DNA from: Physocladia obscura
Lineage: Eukaryota > Chytridiomycota > Chytridiomycetes > Chytridiales > Chytriomycetaceae
Direction of reading: 5' to 3'
Assembly: GCA_027596945.1 (NCBI GenBank)
Contig: JADGJH010000650.1
Coordinates: 1 to 15,724, forward strand
DNA: 15,724 bases
A program made the translations under genes and the position numbers. Below the pieces are notes generated by a model. That model saw only the letters and a list, made by a program, of their open reading frames with translations. It was not told where the DNA came from and made no database searches. Of this stretch, positions 1 through 8,500 are shown piece after piece (within the stretch, counting starts at the first letter, position 1; each line of letters begins with the position of its first letter).

Positions 1-1
1 A

Positions 2-345
2 ATTATGGGTGTCAACTATGCTGTTTCAAGGTTACATTGGGTATCTAATATACAAGCAACTGTGGCAATATGCGTCTTGTCCATTGGTCTTTGGTTTTTA
101 TTTGACCGAACCGCACATGGGTTTATGACGTCGCTTCTGTTTTCTGCGATTGGCACTGGATTTGCCTTTGTGCTTGTAAGTCACGGGGCATACAGGTAAT
201 TTTGGTTTTTTCGTTTGTAATTTTGATTTGAATGAACTCTTTTAGTTTTGCGTCACCTGATTTTTGGGGTATATGTGCATGGTTTCCTTGTATTCTTTTT
301 TTATCGAGCGTTGCCTTTGGCACTCTTGGCCGGCAACTTGTGTAA
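2..345 (+). CDS. INSIG family protein, C-terminal part (5' end outside window)
   Basis: This is the last 97 residues of an insulin-induced-gene (INSIG) family protein, a polytopic ER membrane protein that in animals and fungi binds sterol-sensing partners (SCAP/SREBP, HMG-CoA reductase). Two exons are visible, 2-195 and 246-345, joined by a 50-nt GT-AG intron (196-245). The reading frame enters from the left edge, and the ATG at 5 is internal. Family signatures seen: GVNYA followed by a conserved run ending LSIGLWFLFDR (human INSIGs have LSLGLWWTFDR), then after the intron SPDFWGICAWFPCILF (human SPDFLYIRSWLPCIFF) and a terminal GTLGRQL (human GNIGRQL). Three hydrophobic segments are visible. 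The protein ends a few residues after GRQL, so the normal C-terminus appears complete. Gene identity is firm. The regulatory partner in this organism is inferred. Confidence 0.9.
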
Positions 346-380
346 AACAATTAAATATCTGATTTTTTTTACTACACATA

Positions 381-749
381 TCATGCAATTTTTTTTGAGT
401 CATATTGCGTTAAAATGTGAAGAGAATACTTGGTAAGCTTTAACCCAATATTGGCAATACTGGTGCTCATTTTAATTTCAGCAGTAACAATTGCCGCATT
501 GACAATGCTGAGTTTTTCAAATCCAACCATGTTTGGAAAAACTTGTTGATCAACCCTACAGCAACCATTATCCATTACTTTTTCAACATCTTTTTGGGAC
601 ACAAAGGTCTGCACTGCGTTGTCGTTGGAAGAAAGTAAGAATATGACCAAAACAAGTAACAACAGTAAATTCACAAAATTTCCCACATCAGTTAGAATTC
701 CATAACTTACTCTTCTGATGGACCAAATAATGTACGACATTAGCTTCAT
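381..749 (-). CDS. short hypothetical ORF with one membrane helix, S4-S5/S5-like
   Basis: A 122-codon ORF begins at an ATG (749-747) and converges on the INSIG gene. Residues 1-40 hold a basic stretch (SIRRVSYG) followed by GNF and a strongly hydrophobic helix. This order resembles the S4-S5 linker and S5 helix of voltage-gated cation channels. No pore loop or voltage-sensor arginine ladder is recognisable, and the C-terminal 80 residues match nothing I know. An in-frame stop lies about 20 nt upstream of the ATG, but an acceptor-like TTAG close to the ATG could join it to an upstream exon. It may be a lone exon, a decayed channel fragment, or a chance ORF. The function is not identified. Confidence 0.25.
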   Translation of the reverse strand: MKLMSYIIWSIRRVSYGILTDVGNFVNLLLLLVLVIFLLSSNDNAVQTFVSQKDVEKVMDNGCCRVDQQVFPNMVGFEKLSIVNAAIVTAEIKMSTSIANIGLKLTKYSLHILTQYDSKKIA

Positions 750-820
750 TACTGACGCTAATGCATTTCAGTTATCATCTGAATAATTTAACTCATCGGT
801 GCCTTACAACTGTTATCAAA

Positions 821-860
821 AAATTAATTAATAAATAAAAAATAAATAAAAAATAAAAAA
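821..860. repeat. A-rich simple repeat (ATAAA units)
   Basis: An irregular run of taaa/ataaa units about 40 bp long, with almost no G or C. It is low-complexity intergenic sequence. It may supply polyadenylation-like AATAAA words on the + strand but has no gene of its own. Confidence 0.7.
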
Positions 861-1666
861 TGAAAAAGACATTTAGACTAGTTTTTTATCAACTAAAACT
901 TACTCCATTTAATTTGTATGATGAGTGATAAACTTTCATACCGATAACACAAATGTCACTTTATACCAATGTCAACCAAATATTAGAGTCCCATGTCTCA
1001 AAATAATTACACAAAAATGCTGGACACAAATTCACCAGCCGTTATTTTGAAAAAAATAAAGTCTATAAAGTCTTCTGCAGACTCAGTCCCTAATGTTAGA
1101 TTCCATTGTTTCGTAACATTCTATTTAAGATTTTCAGTGCCATTTTTATTAACAACAGAACCAATTAAGGACTTATGGCATGTAAGCACAAAAGGCAAAC
1201 AAAGATTTGGGTTCCCAGTCACCAAGACACACCTTAGTGCTAGATCTTCCAGATTTGGAATGAAGTGAACCTGAGATTCTGTGTTTAAATGTAAAGCATA
1301 GATTGAAAGAGTTGTTAGATTTAAAAGAATAAATATACAAGATACAAGCTGAATGCACAAATTAAAAGTACTGAATTAGATAGAGAAATTGTTTATTAGA
1401 CCCTGGAACAGAAATTTTGCATAAACGGATTTCTGTCAAAAAGGATTATTTTTAAGGATGGAAGAATTTAATGTTCTGACTTTATTTCACAAATTCGATC
1501 AAAAAGAAATTTAGTATTATTGGAAATTGTCTAAATGAGACCTAAATTTTGAGCATTCTATTTAAAAGTTCTATGCTTAATCAAATTAAATTAATGTGCT
1601 CAGAAACAAAGGTTGAAGTGAATCCGCAGGCGCAGAATTCAACAAGAGTGTGTTCAATTGAAAGGT

Positions 1667-1679
1667 GGCTCTGAAATTC
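1667..1679 (+). repeat. 13-bp direct repeat, copy 1
   Basis: GGCTCTGAAATTC occurs here and again at 2075-2087, with similar following bases (TACC and AACC). The copies are 408 bp apart in otherwise featureless sequence. No element boundaries are visible, so this could be coincidence or a relic of an insertion. Confidence 0.45.
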
Positions 1680-2074
1680 TACCCACTAATCTTGTGTACA
1701 ACAAATAATAATTAATATATAAAATTCGAAATTCTAATTACAGCTGAGACGTTCCAACAACTGAAAGAAGCTATCAGCTTTATTGAATAATTTTGCTATC
1801 ATTGAGTCACATAGCCAATAAGAATCCAGAGACTCTTGTATTGACAGTATTACCGTTAACTGATTTAGATTCTAATATATTTGTTTATTTCAACACTCTT
1901 GTTTGTAATTTTAATCATTGGAATATTTTGAAACAAGAGCCATTATTTCTTTCTTTTGGTTGTTTGCTTTTACTTTGTAGATCTAAAGAACAATATTTTC
2001 AACCACTGTAATTGCTAATTTATGAGAAATAAAAAAAGTGTAGAGAAAGTAATAATAATAATATATAATGTTTT

Positions 2075-2087
2075 GGCTCTGAAATTC
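2075..2087 (+). repeat. 13-bp direct repeat, copy 2
   Basis: Second copy of GGCTCTGAAATTC. It lies about 20 bp beyond the kinase stop codon, within its probable 3' UTR. See copy 1 at 1667. Confidence 0.45.
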
Positions 2088-2105
2088 AACCAAGTTTAAT
2101 TAAAA

Positions 2106-4727
2106 TTATATAATATCTGAATTCAATTTTTTTTCTGATTGTCTGGTATTGATTGAAAGAGTTCGAGTTGATCCAAGTACCCGATTTGTTGTCAGTTTGT
2201 GCAAGGATTTTGATTCATTGATCTGACTTTGATATAATGGCAGTTGATTCAGTGAAGTTGAAGAAGAAAGTTTTGAAGTATTGTTCCAAGTTGAAAAATA
2301 TTTCTTTTTTGCCCTCAAGAGTGGTGGTGTTGGTGGGTGAATATCAGGATTGACAGCATCAGCAAAATCTTTTGTTGTAAAATGATCTCCATCGAAAGCA
2401 TGAAAGACCAATGGAGTTGATATTTTTTGTTTATTGCCAGTCAAAGTGAGTTTGCTTCTGTTGAAAATGGTGCTTGTTGATGACAATCTTGAAGTATTAT
2501 CATGATTGTTGACAGGGAAAAAAGAGTCACGCAAATCTTTTGGCAAACCGCAACTAGGAGGAATATTATTTTGACATCCTAAATGAAAAATGGCACCGCA
2601 TTCTAAGAAAAAAAAAAAAAAAATTAGAACTGAAAATAAAATCGAAATAGATCATACCATGACATTTCAGAGGTTTTTTTTCCTCTGACAAGCTAACAAA
2701 ATTTCTGTCACAAACTTCACATCTTTCACCAGCGAAAATCAATTTCATTATTTTTGATCTGTAAATTAAATCCATTTTGTGGGGAATAGAGTGTAGGAGA
2801 CCACTTCCATTAAGTTTATTTGAATTTTGAGATGTGACAGAAATACTATTTTTTCCTGGTACCAAAAGATCTGGATAACTCTTTGTATTAATTGAAGCAT
2901 CTTGCGAAAATTTGTTGTAGTGAACACTGTACAAATTATATTCTGATTTCGAGATGTCGCAAATGTTTTTGTTTTCGTTTTTGCCAACTATTGCTTCAGA
3001 GATAATGTTAAGTTGTTGTGAAGGGACAATTCGGGATGAATTGGTAGATTTATTCAAGCCAATAGTACTTGTAGATGCTGTGTAGTTGAATATACTTGGC
3101 ATTGACACACTATTTGCCATTGAGGAATCTGAAAAAAAAGTTGCAATCTTGAAAAATAAACAAAAAATTATTACCAGTAAAAATTCCAAGCTCTTTTTCA
3201 GCCTGAGCAACATCAATTTCTAAATTTTTCAACTTTTTTATAATAAATTTCCATTCGAATCTTTTTGCTGGAACTTCATTGACACACCCAAAAGCAATTT
3301 CAAGAAATCCACTCATAAAGGTACCAAGTTTAGCCAATTTTAAATCCTTGAATACCCCTCCTTCAATTTTTTCAAGATTATTATCATATTTTATATTGCA
3401 GCAAATAATCGACTCATTGATTTCAAGCCTGTTCTTCACTTCATTATAAATCTCTGGGATGCTGAGACCAAAACCAGGAATTTGCCGAACAAACGCATTG
3501 ATATCTCCATCAGCAACTGCATTCACAGCCAATTCGCATAATATGACACCGTAGCTAAAAATATCAACTTTTTGGTCAAATTCCATGCATAGAATAATTT
3601 CTGGCGCCATATATGCATCAGTACCACAAAAAGAAAGTCTTCTCGTTTCTTGAGCATTAGTTGGATATGGTCGTGAAAATCCAAAATCGCACACCTTTTT
3701 ATTCATTTTGTGTGAAAAAATCAGGATTTTCTTTTTCTTCTTACTTCTTACTTTGATACGTTTGTTTTCGGTGACAAGTAAATTATCGCTCTTCAGGTCT
3801 CGATGAATAATTCCTCTTGAGTGAAGGTAAGCTATTGCTTTGGCCACATCCATGCTAATTGAAATTCTTATTCTGTCAAACATTGGCCGGGTATCATCCA
3901 AAATCCACTTCAAGAAAGAAAAAACAACCCCCCCAAAAGTATTCAGTGAGTCAGGAAAAATATGTATTTCGATTTTTTTTTTTTTTACCTGCTTCACATT
4001 TCCGCCTGGGACATATTCAGTAATCAGCAATATCTCTTCATTTAAAAGAGAACAACCCATAAACTGTTGATAAAGAAATTATTTTTTTTTAATTGAAGAC
4101 GAGAAAAGTAATTGATTCTTGCCTGCACAATATTTGGATGGCGTGCATCTCTGAAATTTAAAAAAGAAAAAAAAAAGCTAAACACCTTCTCGAAGTGTAA
4201 TTTGAAAATAATACTTTAGCATATCTACTTCTCGTTCAATGTATTTTTGTAAATCGTATCCAGCTTCTTGATTTGAAATATCTGCAAGGGAAAATAAAAT
4301 ATGTATATATTAGAGGCATCATTATTTTAATTTTTTACACTCGGTGACGCGAATCAGCGTGTAGTTTTGGCAGCTATGTTACCTAAAAATGTTTTCACTG
4401 CAACTTCAGTTCCCTGCGAGTGAAAAAGCATCGTGGCGAAACAAATGTAAGAAAAATTAAAAATCTCGGCTTAAATAAACGGCGAAATGATGTGGCGCCG
4501 ATTGCCGACGGTAATTTTTACATTTACTCACGAGATACTATTTTGTTAATTGGTATTCAGATTCACCTTGGAAGAAGAAAAATGAGAAAAAAACATACAT
4601 CCGCTTTGTGTAAAATGCCAAATGAACCAGATTGAAGCTTCGTCCAATCCGAAAGATCGTCGGGTTTAATAAACATGCACGTTGATTGAATCGACTTGAT
4701 CAGCTGCTCCGTTTTGCTTTCGCTCAT
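2106..4727 (-). CDS. TKL-group protein kinase with C-terminal C1-like zinc-binding region
   Basis: Predicted 657-residue Ser/Thr kinase in nine exons: 4727-4599, 4413-4383, 4281-4215, 4150-4123, 4063-3989, 3907-3752, 3694-3175, 3128-2658, 2602-2106. All phases agree. Kinase motifs in order: a glycine-rich loop SGSFG (33-37; the usual first Gly is Gln32), VAVK with Lys50, alpha-C Glu71, HPNIVQFMG (80-88), HRDLKSDN (145-152), DFG (165-167) and GTDAYMAPE (186-194). All catalytic residues are present. HRDLKSDN and GTDxYMAPE are typical of the TKL group, and the LISK-like branch fits best. Residues 336-460 are low-complexity and Ser/Asn-rich. Residues 472-510 form a zinc site: CEVC, then CHECGAIFHLGC and a last Cys510, with the C-x2-C-x4-H-x2-C-x7-C spacing of C1 domains. 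The tail is Ser/Thr-rich. The substrate is unknown. The start is the ATG 12 codons before the first recognisable kinase-flank residues. The kinase call is firm; the C1-like call is moderate. Confidence 0.88.
4064..4122 (-). other. GC-AG intron of the kinase gene
   Basis: The exon ends ...ATTGTGCAG and the intron begins GCAAG and ends CAACAG. Splicing at this GC donor gives the canonical kinase sequence HPNIVQFMG. Using the only nearby GT, six bases upstream, would delete V-Q from this conserved stretch. GCAAG matches the usual extended consensus of GC-AG introns. It is the only non-GT donor among about 28 introns predicted here. Confidence 0.8.
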
Positions 4728-4761
4728 TTTTTTTTCACTTAAAATGTATATAAGTCAAAAT

Positions 4762-4771
4762 TTTATTTATT
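4762..4771 (-). promoter_or_regulatory. overlapping AATAAA polyadenylation words after NDUFA6-like gene
   Basis: Two overlapping AATAAA words (4771-4766 and 4767-4762) start four bases past the stop codon of the complex I subunit gene. Because the kinase ATG is only 47 bp past that stop, cleavage about 15-30 nt downstream would fall inside or next to the kinase 5' UTR. The assignment rests on sequence and position only. Confidence 0.45.
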
Positions 4772-4774
4772 TTT

Positions 4775-5439
4775 TTAATCTCTGCCAGCGTAAAAACGGC
4801 CAAGGAAGTCGACAGGTTTCGTATCTTCTGGTCTTGGTTGATCAAAATAACGCATAACCTGACTTTGTTGTGTCCACTGTGAATAAACAAATACATCAAA
4901 TTAGTAATAACAACAATTTAAAGAGAAAAAAAAAAGAGGGACTGAAGATCGCACTCGGTCGAGAGGAAACAAGAAAAATAGCACAAAAAAGAATGAAAGA
5001 AAAAAAAAAAGGAACCAGTAAATAAATTGAACCAAAGCAGCAAAAAAAATTACGTTATTCATTGCTTCCTCATATTCAATTCTACTTTTGAAAATCAGTT
5101 TATCAATCGTCTGCAAATCCGAAACCCCCTTCGACTTTTTGTATTCCGAGCGGATGCGATTGCGAACGGTCGCAGGCGATATGGTTAGTTGATAATTCTC
5201 ACAGATCCACGTTGTCTGAGTGACGGCGGGTGGGGCGGCAAGCGGCGGAAAATACATGAACATTGTTATAGTCAGACAATAAATCATTCAATATTAGTTT
5301 TTGCAATCTCGCACAAATATAATTAGAAAAAACTCACCGAACGGATCCAGTCCCTGTAACCCTGCAAGACTTTTTTGCGTGCTTGCAGGTACGAGGTGGA
5401 AGACGCAGTCACTAAAGCAGGCACAAATTGAAATGTCAT
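4775..5439 (-). CDS. NADH:ubiquinone oxidoreductase subunit NDUFA6/B14 (LYR family)
   Basis: Predicted 121-residue accessory subunit of mitochondrial respiratory complex I, in three exons (5439-5338, 5215-5054, 4876-4775) with GT-AG introns of 122 and 177 nt. NDUFA6 belongs to the LYR (complex1_LYR) family and binds mitochondrial acyl-carrier protein next to the quinone region of the peripheral arm. Seen here: a helical N-terminus with GYRDWIRS (27-34), in the position of the LYR motif with Gly for Leu; a middle helix with DLQTIDKLIFKSRIEYEEA; and VMRYF followed by the closing KPVDFLGRFYAG, close to human VMRFF and KDFLSKFYVG. Length fits the family (about 120-130). No cleavable presequence is evident, as usual for this family. 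The start is the first ATG in frame, about 20 codons before the LYR-like motif. It lies 47 bp upstream of the kinase ATG and 114 bp downstream of the FN3-CCCH-SAM gene. Confidence 0.88.
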
Positions 5440-5553
5440 TTGCAATAATAAAAAACTGCAAACCGAAAAACTGCTGTCAACAGTGAAAAACAAACAAATT
5501 CATCAACTCATAAACACACAGACGTCCCAATAAGTTCCATCCTCATAATTTTT

Positions 5554-8500
5554 TTAACATGTTGCAACGCCACGAGCCTTCATCTCTTCCAGCGCCGCCC
5601 TCATCCTAACAACCTGCCCGATTTTACACACCCCAAATCCCCCTTCCTCAACATTCGCATTGATCTTCGTTTCATCAAGGAACACCAAATCCTTGACTGG
5701 AATTTGCTCAATTAGAGAACATTCAACCCCAATCTGGTTGAGCAATGTTACTGACGATTCCAAAATCACTGGTCCGTCTTTGTTTCTCACTTCATCATAC
5801 TTGCCAGTGACAGTTTCCGTTTTCTTCAGTTGATTCAATAGTCTTTTGCGCAAGTTTGCATTCAAAAACCCCACAGCCTGCAAATCTTGGTCTGTCAATT
5901 TCGTGAAATCTGCATTCCGAATATCGTGTTCTTTGAAGGCCTGAACGAGTTTATTCGGAATATTTACTATTTTGAAAACGTCCTCAATCTGCTCATCAAA
6001 CCGATAATTCGCATTATCGTTCTGACTGCCAGTATTTGGTTTCGATAAATGCGCAAACCGACACTCATCACCAGACTTGCATCCAAACTTTGTGTTAAAA
6101 TATTTGCAGATTAAGCTTCCTCGCTCTGGCTGAGTTAATCGTTCTGTACCATAATTACTGTTCCCGTTAATGCTGCCATTGCTATTGCCATTGGTGTTAC
6201 TGTTATTGTTACTGCTAATACCGTTTGCGCTACTAGAGCCATTACCATTGCTGTTTACGTTGGCTCTGCCTCTGGTATTAATTTTGAAGTTACCATTATC
6301 ATTGTTAGCCACTGGTGTCTTGGAAATACTTTTCTCATGTAACATGGGGCAGTTATCGCCATTTCGACATCCTTTGTTGCTTTGGAAAAATTTGCAGACA
6401 ACTTGAGTCTTTGGCGCCGCAACTGCAACTGATTCAATATCCTCTTCTCCATGACTGCCGAATTTAATATTGCTTCGGTAAACTCTTTCAACAGAAACTG
6501 GAACATCTGCCAGATTCGACGCCACACTATTTTTGTTTCGAGGAATACGCACAACTTTAATTTCGATCTTCGCTGAAGCATCTGATGGCGACGGGGTATA
6601 TGTTTCCAGGGTTTGCTGTTGTTGCTGTTGTGGCAGTTGCAGTTGACTTTGGTGTTGTTGATATTGTTGAAGCTGCGAATTAGGTTGAACATCGTATTCC
6701 TGTTCGCTTTGTTCTGAAATAAAATTAAAAATTAAAAATTAAAAATCAAAAACAAACCAAATCTGAACCCAGGTGTTTGTTTCCTCATCATCTCATTACG
6801 TATTGATTTCGCATCATCAATCATTTTCTGCCGTTGCACTTCCTGTTCTCGCGCAGTCAACTCAGCCCGCTTCAAGTTCTCCCTCATTTGAATCTCTCGC
6901 CTTTCAATTTCCTCTTCCGCCAACCGCTTCTCAATCAATACTCGTTCCTTTTCTTCAGCAATCGCACGCCGCCGGTTCTCTGCTTCAATCCTCTGTGCCT
7001 CTTTTCGTTCCCGTTCCGCAACTTTAGTTGCTTCTGCCTCAATCCGTGCCGCCTCCGCTTTCACAATCTCGTCTGCTTTCCCTTCCTCGCGTTCAAGTGC
7101 TCGCTCGATTTGACGTGCTAGTACATCTATCCATTCTCTCAGCTGTGTGTCAGACCCACCGCTCACTACCCCGCTTTCGACGGCCTCTACATAGCTGTTC
7201 ACTACCCTGCTAATTTTTTTCAGTACAGCAAGTCCTGGCGTAATAATAACTTGTACTCCGTCCGCCAATCCAACCTTTTTACCATTTAAAACCACGGATA
7301 CAAGTTTTATCGGTCGTTTTGTGTAAAGTCCAGACACTGCCTGCCAGATTTGGTTCCGGCTCTGCGCAGTCATGCTTTCCGCTTCTTCAGATTCAGGCTG
7401 CGACGCCATAAGCTCGAGCAGCTCTGAAAACTCACTTGCGTTACTCCATGCTTTGTTGATGCTAGTACTGAAAGAAACATCTGGCGTCTTGACAATCTCT
7501 GTGGACATTGCAGACAAACGCGCACGCCACGTGTTTGTGATTTGCTTTGCTTTTTTCTGCTCTGCGACTTCTGTTGCTGCAATTGCACTCGCGACTTGCT
7601 TACTGAGGATTGGCAAGTGCGCATGATGTTTGGTGATTGCAGGAAGCATGCCAAGCAATTCTGTCAGAGCGCGTGATCGAGATCCCAAATCTGAATTGTT
7701 TGCCAAAATGTGCGAAATTTTTTCATTGAGGTTCGAAACTGCTGTATCCAGGTCAATCGTCGATGCACTGGACTCAGAAGTGGTTTTGACGGACTTTTTT
7801 TTGTTGGACAATAGCTTTTTGTTTTTTGACACCAGAGGTTTCCATTTTCCGATATTTAAATCTCGTGGAATAGAATGAACGCCCCAGCCCAATTCATTTC
7901 GCGCCTTTATATGCGAGAACTTTCATTAAAAATAAAAATATATATATATTTATACCAAAGAAACATTTATACCCGAACTCTGAACTGCAAAAAGCCATAA
8001 TCTTCGACCCGAAATGTGCAATTATTAACATCCCCGGCCCAGATAGGATTCCATAACCCGCCGTTGGCTTTCAAGGAAACTTCACAACGATCGATTTTGC
8101 GTTCTTCTGCTAGAGCAAGCCCCCATGATATAGTAACATAGCGGCCTTCAGTTGTATCGTTAACAGTAACTTTTGGACAAGTAGGTTGGGTTGCTGGAAG
8201 AGGAAAGGTTTAAAGAATATTACTTTTTTTTTTTCAATTTTGTAGATTTTTTGTGAAACTGCTTACGGTATTCCAAAAGAACAACACGTTCAATCCTATT
8301 TGGATTGTAGCCCCGCCGAGCAAGGGCACCTGCCCTTTGCCGCTTCATAATAGCCCAAACCGGCTCTTGCTTCACAGGCACATCCTTCTCCAAAACCTCT
8401 TTGCTGCCTTTATCTGCGTATCGGGGTGTTCGACGCTTTGCAACAATCGGATTTGAGTCGTTCGTGGCAAACAAATATTCTTGTCGAAATTTTGGTTTAA

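Larger units (their letters stand above)
750..2105. other. AT-rich stretch without a convincing gene
   Basis: About 1.35 kb between the short membrane ORF and the kinase stop codon. The only open frames are short (up to about 90 codons, at 993-1268 and 1793-2011 on +, and 1121-1360 on -). They have no recognisable domains and their composition looks like unselected AT-rich DNA. The stretch contains a simple A/T repeat near 821-860, a 13-bp direct repeat (1667-1679 and 2075-2087) and a weak 8-bp hairpin (1408-1436). The kinase 3' UTR should lie at the right end. A degenerate transposon copy cannot be excluded by eye. Confidence 0.6.

Noticed and set aside
993..1268. 91-codon + strand ORF in the left intergenic stretch
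   Set aside because: No recognisable domain, AT-driven composition and no splice partners; indistinguishable from a chance ORF.
1408..1436. 8-bp hairpin ACAGAAAT/ATTTCTGT
   Set aside because: Short, AT-rich and without a flanking gene; expected by chance in such sequence.
1793..2011. 72-codon + strand ORF near the kinase 3' end
   Set aside because: No motif, and it does not start with a convincing ATG; likely a chance frame.
1667..2087. The two 13-bp direct repeats as ends (LTRs or target duplications) of an inserted element
   Set aside because: No internal coding capacity, no terminal inverted repeats and no longer similarity around either copy.
6170..7213. Several + strand open frames across the FN3-CCCH-SAM gene (about 6170-6406, 6773-7027, 6834-7121, 7028-7213)
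   Set aside because: They are antisense shadows of a low-complexity, Glu/Arg-rich coding exon; their Leu/Ser/Pro-rich composition mirrors the sense codons.
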